Shown here piece after piece: positions 1 through 9,274 of a DNA stretch of 64,000 bases. Source of the stretch: Paenibacillus sp. FSL R5-0341. Its GTDB lineage: Bacteria > Bacillota > Bacilli > Paenibacillales > Paenibacillaceae. How positions within the stretch are numbered: position 1 is the stretch's first letter; every line of letters starts with the position of its first letter. The stretch is taken from NCBI RefSeq assembly GCF_037975235.1, contig NZ_CP150241.1:2666001-2730000 (forward strand), written 5' to 3'. The translations under genes and the position numbers were made by a program. Below the pieces are notes generated by a model. It made no database searches and had not been told where the DNA came from. It worked only from the letters and a program-made list of their open reading frames with translations.

Positions 1-13
1 TTTTGAACACGTA
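1..13 (+). repeat. Right-end fragment of the ~90-bp dispersed repeat
   Basis: The first bases of the window (TTTTGAACACGTA) match the right terminus of the element at 55386-55477 and the inverted partial copy at 5147-5201. The rest of this copy would lie upstream of the window, so this is only a fragment and the call depends on those other copies. Confidence 0.35.
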
Positions 14-46
14 TTGTAAGTGTATTGAAATGAGGAGGGAATACGT

Positions 47-325
47 ATGGAATGCAGGACAGGCTGTGCCGCATGTTGTATCGCGATTTCCATATCGTCA
101 CCGATACCGGGCATGGCTCATGGCAAGCCGGCAGGTGTACGTTGTGTGCAGCTTACCGATGATAATCGCTGTGGAATTTTTGGCCAAAAAGAGCGTCCTG
201 CGGTATGCAGTGGATTGCAGGCTGAGGAAGAGATGTGCGGTAGCACCGATCAGGAAGCCTTTGATATTCTGACCTGGTTGGAGCAAGAAACCGCACCGAC
301 CTTAATTGTACCGAAGGTAATGTGA
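47..325 (+). CDS. YkgJ/YeiW-family cysteine-cluster protein
   Basis: A 92-residue protein beginning with a dense cysteine motif (C3, C7, C10, C11) and with further cysteines near residues 33, 43, 54 and 64. It closely resembles the YeiW/YkgJ (UPF0153) family as I remember it, including the SISSPIPGM stretch after the cysteines and the RPAVCSGLQA block. The family is thought to bind zinc or an Fe-S cluster; its biochemical role is not established. The start is supported by AGGAGGG about 7 bases upstream. It probably stands alone: the next gene follows after a 77-base gap with its own ribosome binding site. Confidence 0.85.
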   Translation: MECRTGCAACCIAISISSPIPGMAHGKPAGVRCVQLTDDNRCGIFGQKERPAVCSGLQAEEEMCGSTDQEAFDILTWLEQETAPTLIVPKVM

Positions 326-402
326 ATGACTTGTTTTAATTAAATAGGATATTTATACTTAATATGGAAGAAGGTCGATCAGAGAGAGGAGACTCGAATA
401 GA

Positions 403-606
403 ATGGGGTTTGTTAAACGTTTTGTATTGGTTGTTGTGAATATGATCGGAGAGTTATGGATGGGCTTTTACCGACGTAACTCGGATTATTATGACCATCA
501 GACTTCGGAGTCCAAGAGCAAGATTGGCTATTATGCATTTATTATTGGAGCAACGGTAGCTACAGTGGGCATTGTGGGCTGGATGTACAACCGAATTTAT
601 TCATGA
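403..606 (+). CDS. Small single-pass membrane protein, unknown
   Basis: A 67-residue protein of unknown function. I chose the ATG at 403 over the in-frame ATG at 364 because AGAGAGGAG sits about 11 bases before it and the upstream codons give a charged, unlikely N-terminus. There is an N-terminal basic and hydrophobic stretch, a polar centre rich in Tyr, Ser and Lys, and a clear hydrophobic segment near residues 42-60 (YYAFIIGATVATVGIVGW). This suggests a small membrane protein. I do not recognise a family. Confidence 0.6.
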   Translation: MGFVKRFVLVVVNMIGELWMGFYRRNSDYYDHQTSESKSKIGYYAFIIGATVATVGIVGWMYNRIYS

Positions 607-664
607 TTAGTCATTATGCTTAATTTGAATGAGGCCAAATGCTGAAGATGAGTCTGTACAAACA

Positions 665-709
665 AAAGAGAGTATCCGCAGGATATGACATCAAATGGAT
701 ACTCTCTTT
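665..709. terminator. Bidirectional stem-loop terminator
   Basis: A 13-bp inverted repeat (AAAGAGAGTATCC at 665-677, GGATACTCTCTTT at 697-709) lies between the convergent genes ending at 606 (+) and 734 (-). The A-rich and T-rich flanks suit termination from both sides. Confidence 0.75.
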
Positions 710-733
710 GGCATGGGATCAGAGAAGATATGA

Positions 734-1849
734 TCATTGAAGTGAGGGCTTAGCTTTCTTTCCCTTCAACATATGTACGAGAATCATCTTCAGTACGGAA
801 GAGACGATGAAGAAAATAAACAGGATGCGGAACAATTGATATCCGGATACAACCGAAAGGTCAGCATTCACTTCATGTGCCATGATACTCATCTGATCCA
901 TGCCGCCAGGGGCCATACTGAGTAGCGAGGTTGCCGCCGAGAGAGAGAACACATTCATTAACAGATAACTCAATCCAAGCGCACCAACAATGAGCAGTAC
1001 ACTGCTAATCACCGCTAGGGTCACTGTCTGTGTCTTACGTTGCAACTGTTCCGGCTTGAGCATCAGTCCAACGTGACTGCCTATCATCAATTGCGATACG
1101 TTCAGCAGGGAGGTTGGCAGACTGGGTATGTGCATGGCTGTACTTAATTGAATGACACACATAACGATCATGGGACCCAGCATAAAGGCCGTCGGAAACC
1201 GGAGTTTGTGTGCAACCCATGCACCAGCTACACAGAGCGGAGCATAGAGGAGGATCTCGGGGAAAAGGGCTCCCCACGTTGCTATGTCAATGAGCGGCTG
1301 ACCTGAACTGCCACCTGCGGTACCTCCAATCCACGGACTGAACAGCAAGAACGGAACACAGAAGACAATCATGATCAACCGTGTCACCTGCAAAAAGGTA
1401 ACCAGCGTCAGATTGATGGATTTCATCTCTTCTGCAAGGGACACCATCTGGGATAGTCCTCCTGGAATGCTGCCAACCAGCAGGGAGGGGAAGTCAAAAT
1501 CAGTCACCTTAGAAGCGATGTAGGCCGTAAGCACACACAATCCGATTAACAGCAGGGTCATCAGCAGCATCATGGGAAGTTGTTGCAAAATGCCGTGCAG
1601 AGCCTCTTCGGTTAAGGTGAGTCCAATTGAATAGCCAACAATCAGAATGCCATAGTCCCGGATGGAGGCAGGCCACATGAGTGGCCATTTGGCAACTTGG
1701 GAACCAAGCAGCATGAATACCATTGGCCCGAGCAACCACGGGATCGGTGTATGAATGACTGTGAACAGCAATCCGCCAAGAACAGAGACACCCAGACTAA
1801 GAAAAAACCGAAAGACAACGTAGGAACCGAGCTTGTGCATCAGTTCCAT
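734..1849 (-). CDS. AbrB-family membrane transporter-like protein
   Basis: A 371-residue polytopic membrane protein, almost wholly hydrophobic, with two homologous halves. Each half has a glycine/proline-rich turn ending in a PGG motif (GSIPGGLSQMVSLAEE near residue 125 and MAPGGMDQMSIMAHE near residue 308). This duplicated layout is typical of the AbrB duplication family (PF05145, ammonia monooxygenase regulator-like), which are likely transporters of unknown substrate. The start is uncertain: an ATG three codons later (1840) is an alternative and neither has a strong Shine-Dalgarno sequence. It is convergent with the small gene at 403-606. Confidence 0.85.
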   Translation of the reverse strand: MELMHKLGSYVVFRFFLSLGVSVLGGLLFTVIHTPIPWLLGPMVFMLLGSQVAKWPLMWPASIRDYGILIVGYSIGLTLTEEALHGILQQLPMMLLMTLLLIGLCVLTAYIASKVTDFDFPSLLVGSIPGGLSQMVSLAEEMKSINLTLVTFLQVTRLIMIVFCVPFLLFSPWIGGTAGGSSGQPLIDIATWGALFPEILLYAPLCVAGAWVAHKLRFPTAFMLGPMIVMCVIQLSTAMHIPSLPTSLLNVSQLMIGSHVGLMLKPEQLQRKTQTVTLAVISSVLLIVGALGLSYLLMNVFSLSAATSLLSMAPGGMDQMSIMAHEVNADLSVVSGYQLFRILFIFFIVSSVLKMILVHMLKGKKAKPSLQ

Positions 1850-1995
1850 CCGTTTAGCCTACCGGTTGAATGAGGTGGTATGAGATTCAGGTATGCATTC
1901 AGGTTTAATGAAGGATTCATGTTCATGTGTGATCACTCCTGATGATGAGATACGTTGCGTTATCTGCGGAACAACCAAGCTGCTTTTTCAACTTA

Positions 1996-3306
1996 TCAAG
2001 ATCCTGCAAGAGCCGTAGCGGAAGGCTTGGGTTCTCTGAACATTACATAATACATCAGTGATGAAATAACGTATAGACTGCCAGTGATGCTGAATGTGAT
2101 CGCGTAACCCCAATACGTTCCGTACGTGGTAACCAGGTAGGATTGCACAGGTCCCATGGTCGCCCAACCAATCATGAATGAGGTCTGCATCAGTGAATTG
2201 GCAATGCCGCGGCGTTTGTCAGAGATCCGATCCACCAGTATGGCTGAATGAATGGGATTGGCTGCGTTCATCAATGCTTGTCTGAATAAGAAACTCAGCG
2301 AAGCGATGAACAACAGATTGGTGAAGCCTGTTAATAGAAGGAAGGGCAACGACATGACCTGGAAAATGACAACAGCTCGTACGCTCCCGACCTTTGCTGC
2401 CAAGGTAGGACCAATCAGCATGGATACAATCGTCATAATCTGACCGAGTGCAATCAACAGGCTCATGCCGCTCAGAGAAACCGAGAACCGATTGGTGAAA
2501 TACAGATTCAGGTACGGTACAACCAGTCCTGAGCCTAATCCAATTAATAACTGGGTCACTACAAACTGACCAATCAGTCGGGAATCTTTTTTCTTCGTGA
2601 TCAAATCGTCCGTGCTTAGGGTACTCGGTGAACTTTCTTTTAGATCTGCATTGGGTTGAAGAACGGGTTGTGCCGGAATTGTTGTCTGCGTAGCAGCCGT
2701 GCCTTCGGTTACAAATAACAGTGGAATAAACGCCGCCAGTGTTGCTGCACCACCGACAAATAAAACCGTCTGTAATCCGGTCACTTTGGCGAGTCCTGCC
2801 GTATGTAACAAATCTGCGAATACGCCGCCACCCAGGCTACCAAGCACCTGGGAAGCGAGCACAAGGGATGAATAATAACTGAACATCTTAAGCCGCTGAC
2901 TTTTCTTGACGTTTTCTGCCAGATAAGGGATGGCGAGTACCTGGAATACACCAGCGAAAAGGCCAGAGAATACCGCAAACCAGATCAGTCCGGTAGCCGA
3001 ATAGTCGAACGAGCGTCCAATCAGAAAGATTCCGCTGAATAACGCCCCCGTAATGAGTAGCCGCTTGCGACTGAACAGATCACCGCATAGACCGATAGGA
3101 ACAAACATAATGGCTGTTGCAAGTGATTGAATACTTACAATCTGGCCGTTCATTGTATCATTATAGCCCAGACCCTGAATGTACAGATTGTACAAGACAG
3201 AGAACATGCCATTTCCGATCTGATACAGAATGCTAGCCAGGAAAAACAGTTGAATATTGCGGGACCAGCCGCGAATTTCATCATGAATATGTCGTAAAAC
3301 TCTCAA
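1996..3306 (-). CDS. MFS transporter
   Basis: A 436-residue major facilitator superfamily protein with about 12 hydrophobic segments and a polar central loop near residues 195-240 (rich in Thr, Pro and Lys). Start of the second helix pair carries the GLCGDLFSRKRLLI motif, the usual MFS loop 2-3 signature. The start is a TTG preceded by GGAGGG six bases away. The substrate cannot be read from the sequence. It is on the same strand as the O-methyltransferase upstream at 3384-4094 but 77 bases away with its own ribosome binding site. Confidence 0.88.
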   Translation of the reverse strand: MRVLRHIHDEIRGWSRNIQLFFLASILYQIGNGMFSVLYNLYIQGLGYNDTMNGQIVSIQSLATAIMFVPIGLCGDLFSRKRLLITGALFSGIFLIGRSFDYSATGLIWFAVFSGLFAGVFQVLAIPYLAENVKKSQRLKMFSYYSSLVLASQVLGSLGGGVFADLLHTAGLAKVTGLQTVLFVGGAATLAAFIPLLFVTEGTAATQTTIPAQPVLQPNADLKESSPSTLSTDDLITKKKDSRLIGQFVVTQLLIGLGSGLVVPYLNLYFTNRFSVSLSGMSLLIALGQIMTIVSMLIGPTLAAKVGSVRAVVIFQVMSLPFLLLTGFTNLLFIASLSFLFRQALMNAANPIHSAILVDRISDKRRGIANSLMQTSFMIGWATMGPVQSYLVTTYGTYWGYAITFSITGSLYVISSLMYYVMFREPKPSATALAGS

Positions 3307-3383
3307 GTGGTTCCCTCCAGTCTGCCTGTGCAGTGATTCCAGTTTAACAGGAAAGGAGAATTTGCGGAAGAATTGACCACTGT

Positions 3384-4094
3384 TTATTTTGGTATAGGGG
3401 TATCAATCACACGAGCGATGACGAATCCATCGTAACCTTTGCTACCGACGGTTTGCAGTGCCGTAGCTTCAAGCCGAGGGTGTTCGGCAATCAACTGCAG
3501 GAAGGCTCGAACGCCTTGAACTCTGGGGTCCGTGCTGTCCGCTCGGATTACTTCACCGTCCCTGACAATATTGTCACCAATAATAAGACTCCCTGGCCGA
3601 GTCAGTCGCAGGGCCCATCTCAGATAATCGGGATTACTGGGTTTGTCCGCATCGATGAAAATCATATCAAACGGTTCCCTGTATTCTTCCTGAACATCGG
3701 GAAGGGTGGTCAGGGCAGGACCAACTCTCAGGTCGACCTTGTGCATCAGTCCTGCACGTGTGAGATTGGCACGTGCCAAGTCCGCATGGTGTGGTTCGGA
3801 TTCCAGTGAGACGATGTGTCCATGTTCAGGTAGCGCTCTTGCCATCCAGATGGTACTGTACCCACCCAGTGTGCCGATTTCAAGTACACGGGATGCACCT
3901 TGGATTTGAAGCAGGAGCTGGAGTAACTTTCCTTGATTCGGTGTTACGTCATGAGCGGGCAGTCCAGCTTCGGCATTGGTTTGCAGTGTTTGCTCCAGCA
4001 AGGTATCCGAAGGAATCAGCAGATTATTCATGTAGTCGTCGACTTGAGTCCAGGTATGCTGAGAGTTGTTCGTATTAATATTTTTCATCTTCAT
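3384..4094 (-). CDS. Class I SAM-dependent O-methyltransferase
   Basis: A 236-residue methyltransferase of the catechol/caffeoyl-CoA O-methyltransferase type (PF01596). It has the SAM-binding loop VLEIGTLGGYSTIWMA, an acidic residue after the second strand (SLESEPHHADLA), the metal and substrate region FDMIFIDADKPSNPDYL and the later GDNIV segment. The reading frame opens further upstream, but an AAAGGAA site directly before the ATG at 4094 favours the shorter form. It is transcribed divergently from the LysR regulator at 4228 across 133 bases, a common regulator-target arrangement. The methyl acceptor is unknown. Confidence 0.88.
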   Translation of the reverse strand: MKMKNINTNNSQHTWTQVDDYMNNLLIPSDTLLEQTLQTNAEAGLPAHDVTPNQGKLLQLLLQIQGASRVLEIGTLGGYSTIWMARALPEHGHIVSLESEPHHADLARANLTRAGLMHKVDLRVGPALTTLPDVQEEYREPFDMIFIDADKPSNPDYLRWALRLTRPGSLIIGDNIVRDGEVIRADSTDPRVQGVRAFLQLIAEHPRLEATALQTVGSKGYDGFVIARVIDTPIPK

Positions 4095-4227
4095 ATGTTC
4101 CTTTCTTTGTTTCGTGTATTGGATTTCATAATTCAACTATAGATGGAGTGAATATATAAATAAAATATATAATATGTATGTTAATATAACTTTAGATTAT
4201 GTATTTGACATGGAAGAGGTGTAGCAC
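4095..4227. promoter_or_regulatory. Divergent O-methyltransferase/LysR promoter region
   Basis: This 133-base AT-rich spacer separates the O-methyltransferase (-) from the LysR gene (+). It holds the interrupted dyad ATATATAAATAAAATATAT around 4150-4170, of the T-N11-A type favoured by LysR proteins, and TTGACA-like sequence near 4205. The operator call is inference from position and symmetry. Confidence 0.4.
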
Positions 4228-5124
4228 ATGAATCTGCATGGATTACGATTATTTCATGCCATCGTGAGATATGGCGGGGTCACTCGTGCCGCAGAGGAAT
4301 TGAATATTAGTCAGCCTGCGGTATCTTCTCAGGTGAGGAAGTTTGAGCGTGAACTGGGAATTCGACTTTTTGTTTCGGAGGGAAGAAGATTGGTGCTTAC
4401 GGATGCCGGGATGCAGTTAACAGGTTATGCGGAACGTCTGTTCATGCTGGAGCAGGATGTCGAGAATTTTGTGCAGGATTTTAGGGAGGGCAAGAAAGGA
4501 CTAATCCGGCTTACGGCAACTTACTTGCCTTCGAATTTTCTACTGCCGGCCTGGATTGCGCGGTTCAAGCAGATGCAAGAGGATGTGGATCTGGTTGTGA
4601 GCACAACCAACACCCGGATGGCTTTTGACCAGTTGCTTCGCTACGAGGCAGAGATTGCAGTGTATGGTGGAAGTGGCATTACACATGCAGGTGTGCAATG
4701 GGATGAACTGTTTGACGATGAGATGTGGTTTGTTGTGCATCCCGACCATCCGTATGCGGGCAAAGAAATTGAGCTGCATGAGATGGTGGCAGAACCGTTC
4801 ATTATGCGTGAAGAAGGCAGTGCCACACGTGAGCGGCTCGTGTCCCTTTGCACCACAAATAACCTGGCCGCTCCCCGCATTGCGCTTCAGTTCAACGGGC
4901 TGAATGAAACGATCAGTGCGGTGAAGGCAGGTTATGGGGCCAACTTTATATCTTCTTTGGTTGTGAAGGAAGATGTGCATCAAGGCAGGCTGGCACGTGT
5001 GTACGTTCGAGGTGTACAGCTGAGAAATACGATTGCCGTATGTACAAGAGCAGGGGAAGTGTTATCGCCTGCTGCACAGCAGCTGGTCAAGTTTATCCGC
5101 CAAGAGGCTGCTTTGGTGGAATAA
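4228..5124 (+). CDS. LysR-family transcriptional regulator
   Basis: A 298-residue LysR-type regulator. The N-terminal winged helix-turn-helix is clear (residues 1-60; LRLFHAIVRYGGVTRAAEEL, then NISQPAVSSQVRKFERELG). The rest is a two-lobed effector-binding domain (about residues 90-295). GAAGAGGTG precedes the ATG. It is divergent from the O-methyltransferase at 3384-4094 and probably controls it and itself; the inducer is unknown. Confidence 0.92.
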   Translation: MNLHGLRLFHAIVRYGGVTRAAEELNISQPAVSSQVRKFERELGIRLFVSEGRRLVLTDAGMQLTGYAERLFMLEQDVENFVQDFREGKKGLIRLTATYLPSNFLLPAWIARFKQMQEDVDLVVSTTNTRMAFDQLLRYEAEIAVYGGSGITHAGVQWDELFDDEMWFVVHPDHPYAGKEIELHEMVAEPFIMREEGSATRERLVSLCTTNNLAAPRIALQFNGLNETISAVKAGYGANFISSLVVKEDVHQGRLARVYVRGVQLRNTIAVCTRAGEVLSPAAQQLVKFIRQEAALVE

Positions 5125-5146
5125 AAAGTGCGATTGTACTTAAAAT

Positions 5147-5201
5147 ACGTGTTCAAAAAGAGCAGTTTCAAGTACCCTAGAGCGACTCTTGAACAGCCTC
5201 T
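5147..5201 (-). repeat. Internally deleted, inverted copy of the ~90-bp repeat
   Basis: ACGTGTTCAAAAAG at 5147-5160 and the following AGCAGTTTCAAGTACC match the reverse complement of the right half of the element at 55386-55477. The left terminus (CTTGAACAGCCTCTT) follows after only a few bases, so the centre with its hairpin is lost. It lies just downstream of the LysR gene. Confidence 0.6.
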
Positions 5202-5227
5202 TGAAATAAATAAGTTGTTTTTTTGAA

Positions 5228-5950
5228 CTATTTACTTTCACCTTGTTGTGGAGTACCCCATGCATGTAATCGGGCATAAAGGGTTACACCGCCAATGGTT
5301 AGGACAGGAATCCAGACTGCGACCATGGGTGCACGGTGGAACAGCAACGCGGCTACAATGACGCCGACCAAATAGATAACAACAGCACCCGCACGAAGGT
5401 AGGAGTCTGTAGATAAGGCTTTGACCAGTGATCGGATATTGGCATGTCGCAGCCTTTTAAGGATGCTTACGGTATCCTCAACCACAGCGGCGAGATTATT
5501 GGTGAGCACGGTTGTTGAGATGCCGGCAATTCCAATTCGACGTGCTGCAGTCGTTTGCATCCCCATTGCGATGGCTAGTATGACAATTAACAGATAAGAC
5601 AGTTGTTCTGAAAATGGACTAATCATGGCGATCGCGAACAGCAGGAGCAATATGCTTTCAACAGTAAATACGGCTGTGACCTTAGAGGACCAGCCATTTT
5701 TGGTCTGCACATGTCCAACCATATGTGCTGCAATGGCATTGCCGGCTATAAAACCGATGAGGGCTAGCAGTGACCGCAACACGACAAATTCCTGCGCACG
5801 GGCGATGGCAATACCGAGCAGTACAATATTTCCCGTCATATTGGCTGTGAGCACATGTCCGAGTCCCAAATATCCAATCAGATCGACCATCCCCGCAGAC
5901 ATACATAGAAGGAGCATCGCGTACTTTTGGAGGGTGTTTTGATTCATCAT
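5228..5950 (-). CDS. YoaK/DUF1275-family membrane protein
   Basis: A 240-residue membrane protein with about six hydrophobic segments, matching the DUF1275 (YoaK-like) family, including the early AGMVDLIGYLGLGHVLTANMTGNIVLLG stretch split across the first two helices. GAAAGGAAGG lies just upstream of the paired ATG codons at 5950/5947, so I place the start there and not at the upstream in-frame ATG at 6001. Function in the family is unknown; transport is suspected. Confidence 0.87.
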   Translation of the reverse strand: MMNQNTLQKYAMLLLCMSAGMVDLIGYLGLGHVLTANMTGNIVLLGIAIARAQEFVVLRSLLALIGFIAGNAIAAHMVGHVQTKNGWSSKVTAVFTVESILLLLFAIAMISPFSEQLSYLLIVILAIAMGMQTTAARRIGIAGISTTVLTNNLAAVVEDTVSILKRLRHANIRSLVKALSTDSYLRAGAVVIYLVGVIVAALLFHRAPMVAVWIPVLTIGGVTLYARLHAWGTPQQGESK

Positions 5951-6032
5951 ATCCTTCCTTTCAAAAAAACGTAACCCATCCAGTATACAGCCATAACGCA
6001 TGATTCTTCAAAATGAAATTCATGGCGCGGGA

Positions 6033-6908
6033 CTATGGTGCCGTAAGCCAATCAAACATATTGTTCACCGCTGCCTCATGTATTCTCTCGTGAAAATGAT
6101 GATCCTGCCCGCCATAGGCGTGAAACGTAACGTTAGCACCTCCGCGCTTCAGCCAGTGATACATTCGAGTTCCGTGACTATAGTTCACCTGTGTATCTGA
6201 TGTGCCGTGCATGATTAGTACGGGGCAAGAGAGTTTGTTTGCATTCGACAAGGGAGATCGGGCGAGATAAGCTTCCGGAACTGCGCGCGGGGAACCACCC
6301 AGCACCCGTTTTAATGTGCGCCTCAGGTCGGTTCGTTCATGGTAAGTGCGTTCGACATCGGCGACACCGCTCCAAAGAACTAGCTTATGTACTTTGTCCG
6401 GTCCTTCATTGTAGACAGTCGCGGTATGTACGGCATTAATGGCTCCTCGGGAGAAGCCCATTAACGATATCCGAGTCGAGTCGGCAAAAGGCAAACGATG
6501 AACCAACCGGTAAGCCGCATGCACATCTTCGGCATCTCTTCCGCCATACTCGTCACGTCCTTCACCGCCTTCGTTACCACGATAGGATGGAGCGAACACG
6601 ATATAACCTTTCTGTACAAATTGCTCAAGCCAAACGGTATTAACCCCGCCATAGCTGCCAAGTCCGCCGCGACAATAGATCAGTACCGGCCACTGTTCCG
6701 GTATGTTATCCATATCATGCATTGTTGTAGCAGGGTAGTGGCTGGCGAGCGGCTGTAGATGTAGAGACTTATGTATGGGAGCGCAGTCCGGAAAGGCAGA
6801 GGAGTCAGAGCATGGATGAGAAGTTTCATCTGTGATAGCAGATAACGAACAACCGTGTGGCAGAAATAAATAAGCTTTAACCCGAAGCGTATCGGACGAA
6901 TACGTCAC
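6033..6908 (-). CDS. Alpha/beta hydrolase, S9/dienelactone hydrolase-like
   Basis: A 291-residue serine hydrolase. The nucleophile elbow is GFSRG (GxSxG) near residue 160; an oxyanion-loop segment YCRGGLGSYGG lies near residue 80; the acid (HGTSDTQVNY) and histidine (GGQDHHFHE) follow at the C-terminus. The order and spacing fit the prolyl-oligopeptidase-like peptidase/esterase fold. The start is GTG at 6908; an AGAGGTGG site is about 19 bases away, rather far, so a non-ATG start slightly upstream is possible. No signal peptide. The substrate is unknown. Confidence 0.82.
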   Translation of the reverse strand: MTYSSDTLRVKAYLFLPHGCSLSAITDETSHPCSDSSAFPDCAPIHKSLHLQPLASHYPATTMHDMDNIPEQWPVLIYCRGGLGSYGGVNTVWLEQFVQKGYIVFAPSYRGNEGGEGRDEYGGRDAEDVHAAYRLVHRLPFADSTRISLMGFSRGAINAVHTATVYNEGPDKVHKLVLWSGVADVERTYHERTDLRRTLKRVLGGSPRAVPEAYLARSPLSNANKLSCPVLIMHGTSDTQVNYSHGTRMYHWLKRGGANVTFHAYGGQDHHFHERIHEAAVNNMFDWLTAP

Positions 6909-7148
6909 TTGATAGAGCAGGGAAATCCACCTCTTTTATTCGTAATAACGGGCCAAATGACAGGGATGCTTCTATATGATGCACGTAAAATAAGTTCCCA
7001 TACCTTCCGGCCGAATCGCCAGCCCGAATGTGAGAAATTCGTTTATTGGCTCCATATGATTTATAATGGTTCAGGAGACATGTGGATTGACCGATGTACT
7101 CATATTTATAAAACTAACTTTAGTGTGCAGAAAGAAAGGGAGAAAGCT

Positions 7149-7895
7149 ATGATGAACGCTCCACATCCAATTGATCAATTCAAGAAATTTAAATATGAAA
7201 TTACCAGATTTATGATGATCTATAAATTTGCTCTGGATCAAATGGAGACCAAGATTGAAGTCCTGAAGGAAGAGTTCCAGTCTCTGCATGATTACAGTCC
7301 AATTGAGCATACGAAGTCCAGACTGAAGTCGCCTGAAAGCATTATGAACAAGATGTTCCGCAAAAATCATGAGTTAACGTTTGAGAGCATCAAGCAAAAT
7401 ATCAAGGATATCGCCGGGGTGCGGATTACATGTTCCTTTATCTCGGACATCTATCGCATTAAGGATATGCTGTGCAATCAGAGTGACTTGCGTGTACTGG
7501 AGGTCAAAGACTACATCGAAAATCCGAAGCCAAATGGCTACCAAAGTCTTCACTTGCTAGTCGAAGTGCCTGTGTACATGTCCAATGGTGAGGAACGAGC
7601 TTGTGTGGAGATCCAGATTCGTACAATTGCGATGGATTTCTGGGCGAGTCTGGAGCATAAGATTTTTTATAAATACAATAAAGATGTTCCGGAGCATTTG
7701 ACCAGGGAACTTAAAAGTGCGGCAGACTCTGCGAATGCACTGGATCAGCAGATGGAACGACTTCACCGGGAAATTCAAGAGATCAAAGACGCCGAGAACG
7801 AGCGGGATGAAGAAGAACTGCGCCGTATTATTATTAACAATCAACAGTTCACACTGCCGTCCAACTTGCTCAAGCTGCTGGGTAGCGGGGAGTAG
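7149..7895 (+). CDS. ywaC: Small alarmone synthetase, RelP/YwaC type
   Basis: A 248-residue single-domain (p)ppGpp synthetase, which transfers pyrophosphate from ATP to GDP or GTP in the stringent response. It lacks hydrolase, TGS and ACT domains. Diagnostic motifs are IEHTKSRLKSPESI (near residue 50), DIAGVRITCSFISDIYRIKD, the G-loop region NPKPNGYQSLHLLVEVPV and VEIQIRTIAMDFWASLEHK. The last two match YwaC/RelP better than YjbM/RelQ as I recall them. I chose the ATG at 7149 because AAAGGGAG lies just upstream; the frame is open to 6909 but that part is not protein-like. The C-terminus is charged and helical. Confidence 0.9.
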   Translation: MMNAPHPIDQFKKFKYEITRFMMIYKFALDQMETKIEVLKEEFQSLHDYSPIEHTKSRLKSPESIMNKMFRKNHELTFESIKQNIKDIAGVRITCSFISDIYRIKDMLCNQSDLRVLEVKDYIENPKPNGYQSLHLLVEVPVYMSNGEERACVEIQIRTIAMDFWASLEHKIFYKYNKDVPEHLTRELKSAADSANALDQQMERLHREIQEIKDAENERDEEELRRIIINNQQFTLPSNLLKLLGSGE

Positions 7896-7901
7896 TACTT
7901 G

Positions 7902-9137
7902 ATGAAAAGTACAACAGCCTCATTGAACACGAATTCCACATCGCGTGTACGAATGGCATTAATTCTGGGGACGCTGTCGGCCTTCGGGCCGTTGTCCCTG
8001 GATATGTATTTGCCCGCATTACCCACGCTGGCTGATGAGTTCGGCTCATCTGCTTCGTATGCTCAGCTCAGTCTGACGGCGTGTATGATTGGACTTGCGG
8101 TTGGTCAGTTGCTTGCAGGACCTTTAAGTGATGTACGTGGTCGGCGAACACCGCTCATCGCAGGGCTTGTACTCTATACCATCGCATCCATACTCTGCCT
8201 GGTCAGCCCCACGATGGGCTCTTTTGTTGTGCTGCGATTCATTCAGGGTGTAGCCGGAGCGGCCGGTATTGTCATCTCGCGTGCAATCGTCAGAGACGTA
8301 TATTCGGGACCGGAACTGACACGGTTCTTCTCCCTGTTAATGCTGATTAACGGTGTAGCACCGATCGCGGCACCGATCATTGGTGGACAGTTGTTGACGT
8401 ATACGTCGTGGCGCGGCGTGTTTATTTTACTGAGTCTCATCGGTATACTGACGCTGTTTGCTGTCATTTTCGGTCTTGGAGAGACACTGGCTTCCAACCG
8501 CAGATCAAGCGGGGGACTGAAACAGACCTTGATTACGTTTCGCCAAATCGCAGGGGATCGTCAGTTTATGGGTTATGCATTAACCCAGGGCTTCGTAGCA
8601 GCTGGCATGTTTGCCTACATATCAGGTTCACCGTTTGTGCTTCAGAAAATATATGGGGTATCCCCGCAAATGTTCAGTGTTTGCTTCGCTATTAACGGGC
8701 TAGGCATTATTCTGGCTAGTCAGATTGCTGGCAGACTTGCAGGGAAAGTATCTGAAACCCGTCTATTAATTGCGGGGCTGCTAACCGCGGCGCTGGGAGG
8801 AACTTCACTGCTCATCGCGATCCTGGCTGGAGGCAATCTAATCTCTGTGCTGATTCCCTTATTTTTGGTGGTATCCAGTGTCGGGTTGGTCAATACCGCG
8901 TCCTTCGCCCTGGCTATGGCTAATCAGGAGAAGTCGGCAGGTAGTGCGTCTGCGCTTATTGGAGTGATGACGTTCCTGTTTGGAGGTATTGTCGCTCCAC
9001 TCGTGGGTCTCGGAGGAGAAGGTACAGCTGTGCCAATGGGAATCGTTATCGCGTGTGCTGATCTCGGTGCCTTGGTGATTTACTTCCTAATGGTCAGTAG
9101 AGGCAGGAAGCGTCAGAACGATCCGGCACTGAGTTAA
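7902..9137 (+). CDS. Bcr/CflA-type MFS drug exporter
   Basis: A 411-residue MFS protein of the Bcr/CflA (DHA1) drug-resistance branch, with the family start LILGTLSAFGPLSLDMYLPALP, the loop 2-3 motif GPLSDVRGRRTPLI and the motif C-like GAAGIVISRAIVRD. About 12 membrane segments. The ATG at 7902 is preceded by GGGGAG; a TTG directly before it is possible. It begins six bases after the alarmone synthetase stop, so the two genes are probably cotranscribed. Confidence 0.9.
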   Translation: MKSTTASLNTNSTSRVRMALILGTLSAFGPLSLDMYLPALPTLADEFGSSASYAQLSLTACMIGLAVGQLLAGPLSDVRGRRTPLIAGLVLYTIASILCLVSPTMGSFVVLRFIQGVAGAAGIVISRAIVRDVYSGPELTRFFSLLMLINGVAPIAAPIIGGQLLTYTSWRGVFILLSLIGILTLFAVIFGLGETLASNRRSSGGLKQTLITFRQIAGDRQFMGYALTQGFVAAGMFAYISGSPFVLQKIYGVSPQMFSVCFAINGLGIILASQIAGRLAGKVSETRLLIAGLLTAALGGTSLLIAILAGGNLISVLIPLFLVVSSVGLVNTASFALAMANQEKSAGSASALIGVMTFLFGGIVAPLVGLGGEGTAVPMGIVIACADLGALVIYFLMVSRGRKRQNDPALS

Positions 9138-9212
9138 AAGTACTGATTCTGTAAGCCTTAATATTGTTGAGTTTAGTTGGCAAGGTTACTTCTGTTTCAA
9201 AGAACGAATAAA

Positions 9213-9252
9213 GAGCCCCACTTGGAAGGAGTCATGCTTCCAAGTGGGGCTC
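9213..9252. terminator. Bidirectional terminator, 16-bp perfect stem
   Basis: GAGCCCCACTTGGAAG (9213-9228) and CTTCCAAGTGGGGCTC (9237-9252) form a perfect stem with an 8-base loop between the convergent MFS gene and the Gly/Pro-rich gene. Confidence 0.85.
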
Positions 9253-9274
9253 TTGCTTGTAGGTAAGGACAGGT

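Noticed and set aside
3..272. 89-codon open frame over the cysteine-cluster gene
   Set aside because: It overlaps the YkgJ/YeiW gene in another frame, lacks a ribosome binding site and has no family resemblance.
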